From contig JBCCQH010000116.1 of NCBI GenBank assembly GCA_039024435.1, positions 1 through 23,175 on the forward strand: a stretch of DNA of 23,175 bases, written 5' to 3'. Of this stretch, positions 7,358 through 15,372 are shown in pieces (the first letter of the stretch is position 1; every line of letters begins with the position of its first letter). Source of the stretch: JBCCQH01 sp039024435 (lineage in GTDB: Bacteria; Bacteroidota; Bacteroidia; J057; JADKCL01). The position numbers and the translations under genes were made by a program. The notes under the pieces were generated by a model that saw only the letters and a list, made by a program, of their open reading frames with translations, had not been told where the DNA came from and did no database searches.

Positions 7358-8424
7358 GCCGCCTGGTTTTCCAATATCGGTACCCACACCCGAAACGCCT
7401 CCGAAGTCTCCCGGACATCAATTTTCTGGTCCGAAAGGTGCGCGTACTGCTGCTCCATATTTTTCAACCCAATCTTCTTTGACTCGTCCCCGACCGAGCG
7501 GCGCTGCAGGTTGTTGCGAACCACAATGCCCGCCCCTTCCCGCACCACCTTGACGTGGAGCGGCTTCTTTTTCGTGGCCATGTTGTGCTTGACCGCATTT
7601 TCGATCAGCAATTGCAGCGTCATCGGTACGATCATCTCACCATCGCGCGGTTCGACCTCAATAGCTACCCGCAGCTTTTCCTCGAACCGTGTTTCCAGCA
7701 GAAACACAAACGACCGGATAAACTCCAACTCCTCCTTGAGTGGCACCAAACTCCGTTCCCGCGAATCGAGTACGTAGCGGTATAGATCGCTCATCTGCCG
7801 GATAAACTTCACCGCCATATCCTGGTCCTCGTAGACCAAATCGCTGAGGACATTGAAACTGTTGAAAAGAAAGTGGGGATTGATCTGATTGCGCAGCGCT
7901 TCGTAGCGGTAGTTGAGCATCTCCGTGTTGAGCTGCCGAGCCCGCAACTCGGAACTCTTCCAACTTTGGTAAAAACCCCGGGCCGCCAGGATCCACCCGA
8001 TGCCAAACGAGATGATCAATGGCAGTACGCTACGGTCAATCGTCCATTGGAGAAGATCATCAGGCATGTCCGCCGAAAGGATGACCCGCAGCAGCAGCGA
8101 AACCGCCACAAAAGCCACTACGGTGTACACCACCATGGTCACAATCGACAAGAAAAAGCGCTTCATCGGCTGCTCCAACCAGCTCACCTTTCGACTCAGC
8201 CAGATCGCGATGTAAGCGTGCCCCATCCACTGCGTGAGAAAGATGACCGCGCTGCCCAAAGAAGAGATCGTGAAACTCAGTGCACTGCTGTGATCCGGCG
8301 CCGAAAAGAGCAAGGTCACCACCACGCCGCAGCCGAGGTTGACCAACAAAAACACCCAAAAAGACTTGAAGGGATATGTGACCGAAGACCAGCCGACTTT
8401 AGGTTGTGTTGCAAGTGCTTCCAT
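7354..8424 (-). CDS. LytS/YehU-type sensor histidine kinase
   Basis: The protein has 356 residues. Four hydrophobic helices are visible at about 21-40, 50-76, 90-116 and 132-152, and no large periplasmic sensor domain lies between them. The cytoplasmic part begins near 160 and matches the His_kinase (PF06580) plus HATPase type: phosphoacceptor His184 in INPHFLFNS, N-box LLIENAVKHN at 272-281, and a nucleotide-binding segment around 300-325 with GLKNM. With so little exposed sequence, it may sense membrane state or a signal passed by another protein rather than bind a soluble ligand outside. It overlaps the LytTR regulator by 4 nt (ATGA) and follows the exported helical protein by 61 nt, so it is most likely cotranscribed with the TonB-dependent receptor. 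It should phosphorylate the adjacent regulator. Confidence 0.94.
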   Translation of the reverse strand: MEALATQPKVGWSSVTYPFKSFWVFLLVNLGCGVVVTLLFSAPDHSSALSFTISSLGSAVIFLTQWMGHAYIAIWLSRKVSWLEQPMKRFFLSIVTMVVYTVVAFVAVSLLLRVILSADMPDDLLQWTIDRSVLPLIISFGIGWILAARGFYQSWKSSELRARQLNTEMLNYRYEALRNQINPHFLFNSFNVLSDLVYEDQDMAVKFIRQMSDLYRYVLDSRERSLVPLKEELEFIRSFVFLLETRFEEKLRVAIEVEPRDGEMIVPMTLQLLIENAVKHNMATKKKPLHVKVVREGAGIVVRNNLQRRSVGDESKKIGLKNMEQQYAHLSDQKIDVRETSEAFRVWVPILENQAA

Positions 8425-8428
8425 GCTG

Positions 8429-8467
8429 AAAAAAGGTAAAGTCCGGCGCCGCCCAAGCCGCGCCGGA
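8429..8467 (-). promoter_or_regulatory. Inter-cistronic hairpin with T-tract
   Basis: On the minus strand, between the exported helical protein and the kinase, arms TCCGGCGC and GCGCCGGA (8460-8467 and 8442-8449) enclose a 10-nt loop. Six T (8434-8429) follow after 7 nt, just before the kinase ATG. It resembles a weak intrinsic terminator or an mRNA processing element that could lower kinase expression relative to the receptor. The T-tract is too far from the stem for a confident terminator call. Confidence 0.35.
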
Positions 8468-8485
8468 GTACAATTTAAAAATAAC

Positions 8486-9193
8486 TTATTTTTCGGAACC
8501 GCAGTTCTGCTGGATCATTCTGGCAACCAGATTCTTGCCCCAGGTTGGGTGCAGCGGAGACTCCGGCGTAAAGTTGTCCCATTCCGCCGCCAGATCCTGG
8601 GCCGCAGCACAGTGCTTTTCCCCTCCCGAGCCAAAGAATCGCGCCGTACCGAAGTCCGTAGAAATCTTCACGTAGCGCAAGCGGGGATTCTTGGCATCAA
8701 TCGCCAGTCCGTGGGCAACCGCCATCTGGGTCTTCATGCTGTGAGTCTGCCCGCGTTCCTGCGGATTTACCGCCAGGCGCGCCATCAGGTGAAACGCATT
8801 GAGGGCGTGTACCTCGCCATTGTCCGGGGCCATCTTCAACAAAGTTTCGATTGAGCTTTTCGCCTCGTCGAGCATCAGGTCTTGCTGCTCCGGCTGGCCC
8901 TTCAGCATAAAGTTGGCCATGATGTGGCTGTAAGCATGGTAGTAGTAGGGCAGCCATTCCTTCTTCTCCGCCTTCGCGACGATGAGGAACTGATTGGCGA
9001 CCTCTTGCAGCGCTTGGGGAGATTCCGCTGCCCCCATCGCCTGTAAAGTTTCCGCCATCTTCTTTTCGTACTTGCCGCCGCCGGCTTGTACCTCAGTTCC
9101 GAGGATGATGAACAAGGCGAAGAGCAAGAGCACTTTGCTGGTGGTGATCAGAGTGGATTTCATGGTGGTGATATTGAGGGTAGTGGTTGACAT
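8486..9193 (-). CDS. Exported alpha-helical (TPR-like) protein of unknown function
   Basis: The protein has 235 residues from the ATG at 9193. A second in-frame ATG at 9163 would give a more compact signal peptide (MKSTLITTSK then a hydrophobic run ending in VQA). I kept 9193 because an AT-rich leader precedes it, but either is possible. After the signal the protein is helical, with repeat-like segments containing WLPYYYHAYSH, DLMLDEAKSSIETL and EVHALNAFHLMARL that suggest TPR-type packing. Two Cys, in KHCAAAQ and QQNCGSE, could form a disulfide. It lies 32 nt downstream of the TonB-dependent receptor and 61 nt upstream of the histidine kinase on the same strand, so it is probably a periplasmic partner of the receptor or of the sensor. 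No enzymatic motif is visible and I do not recognise a named family. Confidence 0.8.
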   Translation of the reverse strand: MSTTTLNITTMKSTLITTSKVLLLFALFIILGTEVQAGGGKYEKKMAETLQAMGAAESPQALQEVANQFLIVAKAEKKEWLPYYYHAYSHIMANFMLKGQPEQQDLMLDEAKSSIETLLKMAPDNGEVHALNAFHLMARLAVNPQERGQTHSMKTQMAVAHGLAIDAKNPRLRYVKISTDFGTARFFGSGGEKHCAAAQDLAAEWDNFTPESPLHPTWGKNLVARMIQQNCGSEK

Positions 9194-9225
9194 AATGAAT
9201 TTAATTTTGAAGCGGTTTACAATTT

Positions 9226-11388
9226 TCAGTTGATTTTATCGAGTTGATTTTTATCGTTGTGCGAAAGGGTGATAAAGCAGCCGACAACAAACATGCGGCG
9301 GGCGGCGGGCAGGATTTCGGTGGCCGCGTACTGACCGCTGGCGTCCGGCTGGGCCGCGTAGCGGTACCCAAACTGCTGGCGAAATCCCGGGACATTGCTC
9401 ACCGCAACGTGAAAGATGACATTTTCGCGGTGCAGGTAGGTCCAGTTCAGGTCCAGCGACAGGAAAGCCGGCATCTGAGCGTCGTTGAACGCAGCCGTGT
9501 TCGGATCGTCGTAGCGGCGCGGCGAACCGTAGGTAAACGTCGCCCCGGGAAGCGACCGCCACGCCGGAATGAAGTGCTTGTAGACCACCGACAGATTGTG
9601 CGTGCTCACAAAACTCGGCGTCGCCATCTCCGGAAAGTTCCGGTGCTCCCGCTCGGTCTGAATGAACGAATACGAGATCCAGTAGTCGCCATTTTTGATC
9701 GTCTTGCGGTCCCGCCAGAACAAGTCCAGCCCGTAAGCGTACCCCCGCCCATCGTTGCCGTAAGCTGCCGGCGAGAAGAAAGGCGCATCGTTAAAAGTGA
9801 CCAGATCGCGGTAGCGCTTGTAGTACGCCTCCGTCCGGAACGAGCGATCATCCTTGTGGTATTGGTAGTTGAGCATGTAGTGGTCCGCACGCTCCGGACG
9901 AAGCTGATTCGTGTAAAGCAAGATCTGCTCCTCCGCATCCTGGTGAAACTGTCCGTAGGCCAGCGAAAACTGCGAGTGATCATTGACCTTGTAGGCCGCC
10001 GCCATCCGCGGCGAAACATCCCAGCGATCTTGGTAGGTAGAACGCTCCAGGCGACCACCGACCCGAAAGACCAACTTCTCTGAAGCGTACAGGTCCACCT
10101 CGGCAAAACTTGCGATGCGCTGCTCTTGGTATCCGGCGTGTACCGAATCGTTTGCCTCGCGGTAGTTCAGATCAAACCGGTGCTGGTAGTATTCGCCCCC
10201 CATCCGAACCTTTAGCTTCCGCGCCGGTGCCCAGGTCACCACCGCCTTGCCGTGGCCCGCAACCAGATCTTCCTGCACCGCATTGCCGCTGAAACCCACC
10301 GCATCGCGGTTCCGGGTAAACGAGCCGCCCGTCTGCACGGCCCACTTTTCGTTCAATATGGTTTTCCAGGCACCGTTCAGGAACAAGTTCGCATTGTCCA
10401 GACCGTAGGCCGTCTCACCCGTCCCCGGATCCAAATAGTTCATGTCCATCTCCGCCCGGTTGTAATTTCCGTAAAACTTCAGCAAGCCCGACTTGCCAGT
10501 CTTTTGCCGGAAGTTCAGTTGCCCGCCCAGCGACGTTGGCGCCTGGTTCCAATCCAGGTTCTGCGGCACCAGCCCCATGTACGGACCGAGGTTCAAATAA
10601 TTGAAGCTCCCGGTCAGGGCCCCGCCCTTCCAGACCTTGTTCCCGGCCACATCGCCGCCCACGTTCAGCAGCCCGATGTTCAGTTCGTCCTCCACCGCCA
10701 GCTCATTCGTCTCCAGCAACAGCACCGACGACAGCGCCTGACCGTACTCCGCCGAGTACCCCCCCGTACTGAAAATCGTTCCCTTGAACATAAACGGGTT
10801 GAAGCGCCCCCGAACCGCCAAACTCGGCGGCGAGGAAGTAAATGGCCGGTAGACCAGATTCCCGTCGATAAACGTCTGGGTTTCCCGGCCCGAACCGCCC
10901 CGCACAAACAAACGCCCCGATTCCCCCACCGTCGACGTCCCCGGCAGACTTTGCAACGCCCCAAACACATCCCCATTCGAGCCCGCCGTCGTCACCATAT
11001 CGATGGCATCCAGGATGACCGCCTGCTTGCGATCACTCGCCTCAAACGCCCCCGCCGTAATCGTGACCGCCTTGACCTCCGAAAAAGACTGCTTCAGCAC
11101 GATGTCCCGCTCGATCCGCAAACCATTCAGCCGCACCGGAGCCGCGTAAGGCGCATATTCCATAAACTCCGCCTTCAGCACAAAATCCCCTTCCTCCGTG
11201 GTCTCAATCAAAAAACGGCCCTCCGCATCGGTCGTGGTGCCATCGTACGTATCCTCCAGGTAGACCCGCGTACCCGGCAGCGTCTCTCCCGACTTATCCG
11301 TGACCGTCCCCGTGATCCGGGTTTGCGCGTATCCACCGACCGTGAACAGAACAGAAGCGAGAAGGATGAAGAAGCGTTGTGTTTTCAT
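9226..11388 (-). CDS. TonB-dependent outer-membrane receptor with carboxypeptidase-regulatory-like domain
   Basis: This 720-residue protein has a signal peptide (MKTQRFFILLASVLFTVGGYAQ), then a carboxypeptidase regulatory-like beta-sandwich (24-101, including GTVTDKSGETLPGTRVYL and TTTDAEGRF), as common in Bacteroidota receptors. A plug domain follows (about 105-220) with VFGALQSLPG, LFVRGGSGRETQTFIDG and FSTGGYSAEYGQALSSVL. The rest is the beta-barrel. Receptors of this kind move scarce nutrients across the outer membrane using TonB energy. At 720 residues it is short for a SusC, and no SusD follows, so polysaccharide uptake of the SusCD type is unlikely; a metal chelate, cofactor or peptide is possible. 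The last beta-strand is followed by about 10 polar residues beyond the usual aromatic end. It is first in an operon with an exported helical protein and a LytS/LytTR pair. The start is the only ATG giving a signal peptide. Confidence 0.94.
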   Translation of the reverse strand: MKTQRFFILLASVLFTVGGYAQTRITGTVTDKSGETLPGTRVYLEDTYDGTTTDAEGRFLIETTEEGDFVLKAEFMEYAPYAAPVRLNGLRIERDIVLKQSFSEVKAVTITAGAFEASDRKQAVILDAIDMVTTAGSNGDVFGALQSLPGTSTVGESGRLFVRGGSGRETQTFIDGNLVYRPFTSSPPSLAVRGRFNPFMFKGTIFSTGGYSAEYGQALSSVLLLETNELAVEDELNIGLLNVGGDVAGNKVWKGGALTGSFNYLNLGPYMGLVPQNLDWNQAPTSLGGQLNFRQKTGKSGLLKFYGNYNRAEMDMNYLDPGTGETAYGLDNANLFLNGAWKTILNEKWAVQTGGSFTRNRDAVGFSGNAVQEDLVAGHGKAVVTWAPARKLKVRMGGEYYQHRFDLNYREANDSVHAGYQEQRIASFAEVDLYASEKLVFRVGGRLERSTYQDRWDVSPRMAAAYKVNDHSQFSLAYGQFHQDAEEQILLYTNQLRPERADHYMLNYQYHKDDRSFRTEAYYKRYRDLVTFNDAPFFSPAAYGNDGRGYAYGLDLFWRDRKTIKNGDYWISYSFIQTEREHRNFPEMATPSFVSTHNLSVVYKHFIPAWRSLPGATFTYGSPRRYDDPNTAAFNDAQMPAFLSLDLNWTYLHRENVIFHVAVSNVPGFRQQFGYRYAAQPDASGQYAATEILPAARRMFVVGCFITLSHNDKNQLDKIN

Positions 11389-11395
11389 AACGCTT

Positions 11396-11403
11396 CAAAA
11401 GTG
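11396..11403 (-). promoter_or_regulatory. Possible -7 box (CACTTTTG) of the receptor operon
   Basis: Read on the minus strand, CACTTTTG matches the Bacteroidota -7 consensus TAnnTTTG at five of its six fixed positions. It ends 7 nt before the receptor ATG, the same spacing as the box before the PIG-L gene. A run of six T about 20 nt upstream could serve as the -33 region. The transcript would be nearly leaderless. Confidence 0.35.
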
Positions 11404-11437
11404 TCGGTTTTCCCCCCCTTCCGGAAAAAAGACTTAC

Positions 11438-11471
11438 CGAATCGTAGAATCCGACCGACGAATCGTAGAAT
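11438..11471 (-). promoter_or_regulatory. Tandem 13-bp direct repeat, candidate LytTR operator
   Basis: The 13-mer ATTCTACGATTCG (minus strand) occurs exactly twice, at 11459-11471 and 11438-11450, with a period of 21 bp (two helical turns). It ends 49 nt before the receptor start and lies just upstream of the probable promoter. LytTR regulators are known to bind two direct repeats of about 9 bp separated by 12-13 bp. The inner TACGATTCG is close to the general LytTR half-site pattern. The operon encodes a LytTR protein, so this is the natural candidate target, but the link is inferred. Confidence 0.55.
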
Positions 11472-11713
11472 GCTCGGGAGGGCGGCCGCCGGCCCGTTCC
11501 CAAACGGCCCGGCACCGGGCTATCCGGCCTCGCTCTGCCCCCTCCTCCGTCGGCGGCAGGAGCTCAAACAAGCCTGCTATCCCTCCCGCAAGCAAGCCCG
11601 GTCCCCAGCCCAAGTCCCATGCAAGGATCGGAGCCGCAGACCACGGCCCGCCCGTTACGATCAAAGTATCTCCCCAATTAAACCCCCACAACATTTTCCC
11701 GTCCAATAACCCC

Positions 11714-12624
11714 ATGAAGACCATCATCATCGCCCTGATTGCCCCCCTGCTTCTCCTCCAACCCGGCTTCGCTCAAACCCCCGATTGGCGGTAGGCGCTT
11801 TCCCTCAATGGGCCTTCCCTTGAGGATGAAATCGACGCCATCGCGTCCGACCGGGACGCAAACGTCTACGTCAGCGGAAAATTTGAGGATTCCCTGTACA
11901 TCAGTGGTGATCCGGTGCCGCTGGTCAGTTTCGGCAGGGCCGATATCATGCTGGTAAAATACGATTCGACCGCGCCCACCAGTGGACCCGGCAGTTTGGC
12001 GGAACCGGCGAGGACAACGTTTTCGACGCCGAAATCGAATCCGACGGGCAGGACGGATGCGCATTCGGTCTGGGGATAGAAGGCACCATCTTTCTGGAGG
12101 AAAGCAACGGGAGCGATTCCCTGGCTCCCCCGCCAAATTCCACCGGCTCCTATCCCGTATTCATCAACTACGATCCGTCCGCTGACCTGGCCCACACCAA
12201 GCGGGCAGATTCCGCTTTTTCAGCATTTTTCGGGGAAATTTCCCGCAGCGGAGACCGCTTCTTTCTGGACGCACCCTACGGGATGCTGCTCCAATTGGGC
12301 CGTACAACCTTGACGTCCGCGAACCGAGACGCCGCCCTGTCTTGCCTCAAATTACCGTCCTCTCCCCTCGGGACCGCCCTCACCGCCGCACCGGACGCGA
12401 CCTTTTCCGTTCATCCGACCCTGGCCCATCAGCGCATTGTTTTGCATTGGGGTGGGCAGGCCCCGGCCCCTGCTCCCAAGGTCCGTATTGTTGACGGCGG
12501 AGGACGCGTGGTGCGCACCGCAAACCTCCCCGCCTCCCGATGTATCATACAGGTCGCCTCCCTGGCCGCCGGCATTTACTTTGTGTCCGATGGTGTAAAC
12601 GCAAAGAAATTCGTCAAGTACTGA
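11714..12624 (+). pseudogene. Decayed T9SS-exported beta-propeller (SBBP-like) protein
   Basis: The frame starts at an ATG giving a good signal peptide (MKTIIIALIAPLLLLQPGFAQ) but stops at TAG (11792-11794) after 26 codons, where TGG (Trp) would continue the protein. Beyond it the same frame reads LSLNGPSLEDEIDAIASDRD and NVYVSGKFEDSLYISGD, typical of SBBP-like propeller repeats in Bacteroidota exported proteins. Near 11971-11974 the frame breaks: the sequence continues in another frame with AHQWTRQFGGTGEDNVFDAE, which fits loss of one G (expected ACCGGCGCC, found ACCGCGCC). That second frame stays open to the TGA at 12622-12624 and ends in a T9SS-like tail with VRIVDGGGRVV and LAAGIYFVSDG. 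The canonical tail motif PNP is also missing. Two independent lesions make a pseudogene the best reading; sequencing error is the alternative. The remnant, about 304 codons, may also be internally deleted. Confidence 0.8.
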
Positions 12625-12642
12625 TTTACTTTTGCCCCAGCC

Positions 12643-13467
12643 TCACTGCCAATCCTTGCGCCGCTGCACCGTCACCGCATCCCCGATCCGGATCGTCCCC
12701 TCACCGGTTACAATCAGATTCTCCCCAAAGTAAATCTTACGGTCTCGCATCAGGTAGCGCGCAAGAGTGCGCAGGGGCTCCCGGCCCTTTTCCCCCGTCG
12801 TTTGGTCCACCGTCGTGACCACACACCGCGAACACGGCTTGCGCCCCTCAAAATCAACCGCCCCGATCCGCAATTCAGCCCAGGTAAACTCCTCGTTCGG
12901 CGCACCACCCGCCACCACCAGATTGGGCCGGAAGCGGTCCATCGGCACCGGCACCTGGCCCCGTTCCCGCAACCGTACATTCAAGTCGTCCAGCGAGCTC
13001 TGGCCGATCACCAAATAAGGAAACCCATCGGCGAAACTCACCAGCTCGATTTCCGGCGCATATTTGGGATCGACAATCCGATGCGAATGATCCGGCATAT
13101 AGACAAAACGGCTGTCCTTCCCCAGAAAATCAGAGATCGCCGCATTGCTCACCTCGTCCGCGACCCGAGCTTTGACCTTATTTTTCCAGATCTTGGTTTC
13201 GATCAGCGCGCCCTCCGCCAGGACGCGCGGCAAGCGCGCCAGGAACTCTGGACATCCCTTTCGGCGCACCACGATCTCCTCACCTTGCATTTCGCACTGC
13301 AGGAGCGCCAGTTGAGCTTGCTCCCGCTGGCTCACGAAGCGGCCCTTATCATTGACGATCATCCAGCGGCGATCGTGCGCCGGACCGCGCTCCGTCACCG
13401 CAAATTGGGAAACCGCAATTCCCCCCAGCCCTTTCACCGGATAAATAAAAAGTTCACTCAGGTGCAT
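12643..13467 (-). CDS. MOSC-domain protein with MOSC N-terminal beta-barrel (YcbX/mARC-like)
   Basis: This 274-residue protein opens with the MOSC_N-type start LSELFIYPVKGLGGIAVSQF and GPAHDRRWMIVND. A C-terminal MOSC domain (about 125-268) contains MDRFRPNLVV (176-185) and the conserved cysteine motif KPCSRC (210-215). Cys215 or Cys212 is the expected molybdenum or sulfur ligand. Characterised relatives (YcbX, mARC) bind molybdenum cofactor and reduce N-hydroxylated compounds with a redox partner. No ferredoxin-like domain is fused here, so a separate electron donor would be needed. The start at 13467 is an ATG overlapping the fhs stop codon by one base (TGATG); a TTG 3 nt upstream is less likely. 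It is therefore probably translationally coupled to fhs, although no functional link between the two is established. Confidence 0.9.
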   Translation of the reverse strand: MHLSELFIYPVKGLGGIAVSQFAVTERGPAHDRRWMIVNDKGRFVSQREQAQLALLQCEMQGEEIVVRRKGCPEFLARLPRVLAEGALIETKIWKNKVKARVADEVSNAAISDFLGKDSRFVYMPDHSHRIVDPKYAPEIELVSFADGFPYLVIGQSSLDDLNVRLRERGQVPVPMDRFRPNLVVAGGAPNEEFTWAELRIGAVDFEGRKPCSRCVVTTVDQTTGEKGREPLRTLARYLMRDRKIYFGENLIVTGEGTIRIGDAVTVQRRKDWQ

Positions 13468-15152
13468 CAAAACAGCCCCGTGATTCGGCCTTCCCCGTCG
13501 ATGTCGATCATTTCCGCACTCGGAACCGTCGGCAGGCCTGGCATCCGGAGCATGCTCCCCAGAATCGGGATCAAGAAGCCCGCGCCCGCCGCGATTTCAA
13601 TCTCGCGCACGTTCAATTCAAACTGAGACGGCCGGCCCAGCAACTTGGGATTGTCGGACAGCGAGGCCTGCGTCTTGGCCATGCAGATGGGCAAATGATC
13701 CAGCCCCAAACGCTTGATTTGGCGGATATCACGTTTCGCCTGGGTCTGGAACACCACCGTTTTCGCCCCGTAGACCTTTTTGGCCACCGCTTCGATTTTG
13801 TATTCGACCGGATCACTCCAGTCGTAAGTCGGGCGATAGGTATCCTGGCAGCTTTCGACCGCCGCCACCACTTCCGCCGCCAGCTCCTTGACGCCCGCAC
13901 CTCCCTTTTCCCAACCATCGTTGACCGCGACCCGAGCCCCTAGCTTCTGACAGTGCTCCACCACCCGCTGCAACTCCTCCTCCGAGTCGGAGACGAAGCG
14001 ATTGATGGACACCACCGCCGGCACCCCGAAGCGGTTCAAGTTTTCCAGGTGCTTCTCCATATTGGGCAATCCCTGGACCAGAGCTTCGACATTCGGAGTT
14101 TTGATCTCCGCCAATGCTTGCCCCCCGTGGTACTTGAGTGCCCTAACCGTCACCACCAGCACCACCGCCTTGGGCGAAATGCCCGCGTAACCACACTTGA
14201 TGTTCAAAAACTTTTCCGCGCCCAAATCGGCACCAAAGCCAGCTTCGGTCACGACATAATCCGAGAGCGAAAGGCCCATTTTCGTCGCGATCACCGAATT
14301 GGTGCCTTGTGCGATATTGGCGAAGGGGCCCCCGTGGATGATCGCCGGATTCCCTTCCAGGGTCTGCACCAGATTCGGTTTGATCGCATCCTTCATGAGG
14401 GCCGTCATCGCCCCGTGGGCATTGAAATCGCGGGCGTAAACCGGCTTGCGGTCCAGCGTATCCCCGACGTAGATATTGCCCATCTTCTCTTTCAGGTCGG
14501 TGAGATCCGCCGCCAAACAAAGGATGGCCATGATTTCGGAGGCGGCAGTAATGTTGAAGCCGTCCTCGCGCGGTATACCCCCCGATTTGCCCCCCAGGCC
14601 GATTACGATGTTGCGCAAAGCCCGGTCATTCATGTCCATCACCCGCTTCCAGGCGATGGTCCGGGGATCCAGGTTCAAAGTCCGCTTTCGGTTCTGGATG
14701 TTGTTGTCGATAAGCGCACTGAGAAGATTGTTTGCCTTTTCCACCGCCGAGAAGTCTCCGGTGAAGTGCAAATTGATGTCTTCCATCGGGACGACCTGCG
14801 AGTATCCCCCGCCGGCGGCCCCGCCTTTGATCCCGAAGACCGGACCGAGTGAAGGCTCGCGCAGCACCACCGTCGATTGCTTCCCGATCTGATTCAGCCC
14901 CTCATTCAGCCCAATGGAGGTCGTCGTTTTCCCTTCACCGGCCGGGGTGGGCGTGATGGCGGTGACGAGTACCATATTGTGCTGCTGCACTTTTGCCTCA
15001 TCGATGAGCGACAGCGGCAGCTTTGCCTTGTACTTGCCGTACATCTCGAGGTCTGCCTCCTTGACGCCGAGTCGTTCCGCAATTTCGCGGATGTGCTTCA
15101 ACTTCGCTGCTTGGGCGATTTCGAGATCAGATAGGTATTTTTTTTCGGCCAT
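13467..15152 (-). CDS. fhs: Formate--tetrahydrofolate ligase (10-formyl-THF synthetase)
   Basis: This 561-residue protein matches the family across its whole length. It includes the nucleotide-binding TPTPAGEGKTTTSIGL (67-82), REPSLGPVFGIKGGAAGGGY and EAGFGADLGAEKF. The enzyme makes 10-formyltetrahydrofolate from formate, ATP and tetrahydrofolate in the cytoplasm, feeding purine synthesis and formyl-Met-tRNA. The frame runs upstream to 15245 but the extra 31 residues are Arg-rich and not family-like; the ATG at 15152 gives MAEKKYLSDLEIA, a normal N-terminus. The MOSC gene follows with a 1-nt overlap. The gene ahead on the same strand (OmpA-like) is separated by a strong terminator, so fhs must have its own promoter in 15153-15316. 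A 10-bp palindrome TGTGCGCACA at 15198-15207 in that region could be an operator, but this is speculative. Confidence 0.97.
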   Translation of the reverse strand: MAEKKYLSDLEIAQAAKLKHIREIAERLGVKEADLEMYGKYKAKLPLSLIDEAKVQQHNMVLVTAITPTPAGEGKTTTSIGLNEGLNQIGKQSTVVLREPSLGPVFGIKGGAAGGGYSQVVPMEDINLHFTGDFSAVEKANNLLSALIDNNIQNRKRTLNLDPRTIAWKRVMDMNDRALRNIVIGLGGKSGGIPREDGFNITAASEIMAILCLAADLTDLKEKMGNIYVGDTLDRKPVYARDFNAHGAMTALMKDAIKPNLVQTLEGNPAIIHGGPFANIAQGTNSVIATKMGLSLSDYVVTEAGFGADLGAEKFLNIKCGYAGISPKAVVLVVTVRALKYHGGQALAEIKTPNVEALVQGLPNMEKHLENLNRFGVPAVVSINRFVSDSEEELQRVVEHCQKLGARVAVNDGWEKGGAGVKELAAEVVAAVESCQDTYRPTYDWSDPVEYKIEAVAKKVYGAKTVVFQTQAKRDIRQIKRLGLDHLPICMAKTQASLSDNPKLLGRPSQFELNVREIEIAAGAGFLIPILGSMLRMPGLPTVPSAEMIDIDGEGRITGLF

Positions 15153-15197
15153 ATCGGGGATTATACGTGATTGATGGCGGAATATAGGAATATTTTT

Positions 15198-15207
15198 TGT
15201 GCGCACA
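15198..15207. promoter_or_regulatory. 10-bp palindrome upstream of fhs
   Basis: TGTGCGCACA is perfectly self-complementary and lies 45 nt upstream of the fhs start codon, beside an AT-rich stretch (15191-15198). The position suits an operator, but no regulator can be named and short palindromes also arise by chance. Confidence 0.2.
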
Positions 15208-15316
15208 TAGCGCCGGGGAAAACGGCGCAATCGCCTGCCGCCCATCCCGGGATATCGCCGGCGCCAGATCGCCTATCCGGGCACAATTGGGATCGTGATC
15301 CGAGCCCCCCACAAGT

Positions 15317-15350
15317 AAAACGGGACCGCCACAATCGGCGGTCCCGTTTC
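15317..15350 (-). terminator. Intrinsic terminator of the OmpA-like gene
   Basis: The 13-bp arms (15318-15330 and 15337-15349, core CGGGACCGCC / GGCGGTCCCG) pair perfectly around a 6-nt loop. On the minus strand the second arm runs into four T (GTTTTAC). It sits 23 nt beyond the stop codon at 15373, as expected for a Rho-independent terminator insulating fhs from the OmpA operon. Confidence 0.85.
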
Positions 15351-15372
15351 TGAGTTGCAATGGACAGGGGAC

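Larger units (their letters stand above)
11389..11713. other. Divergent control region between the receptor operon and the pseudogene
   Basis: No gene was found in these 325 nt. The left side carries the probable receptor promoter (11396-11403) and two 13-bp direct repeats (11438-11471). From about 11472 to 11700 the sequence is rich in C and G runs and looks like eroded non-coding DNA. I see no strong promoter for the pseudogene. Confidence 0.6.

Noticed and set aside
10252..11709. Long plus-strand frame (485 codons) opposite the TonB-dependent receptor
   Set aside because: The translation is Arg- and His-rich low-complexity sequence, typical of a high-GC shadow frame, while the opposite strand encodes a clear receptor.
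13953..14852. Plus-strand frame of 299 codons within fhs
   Set aside because: It is a shadow of the well-conserved fhs gene and has no recognisable domain.
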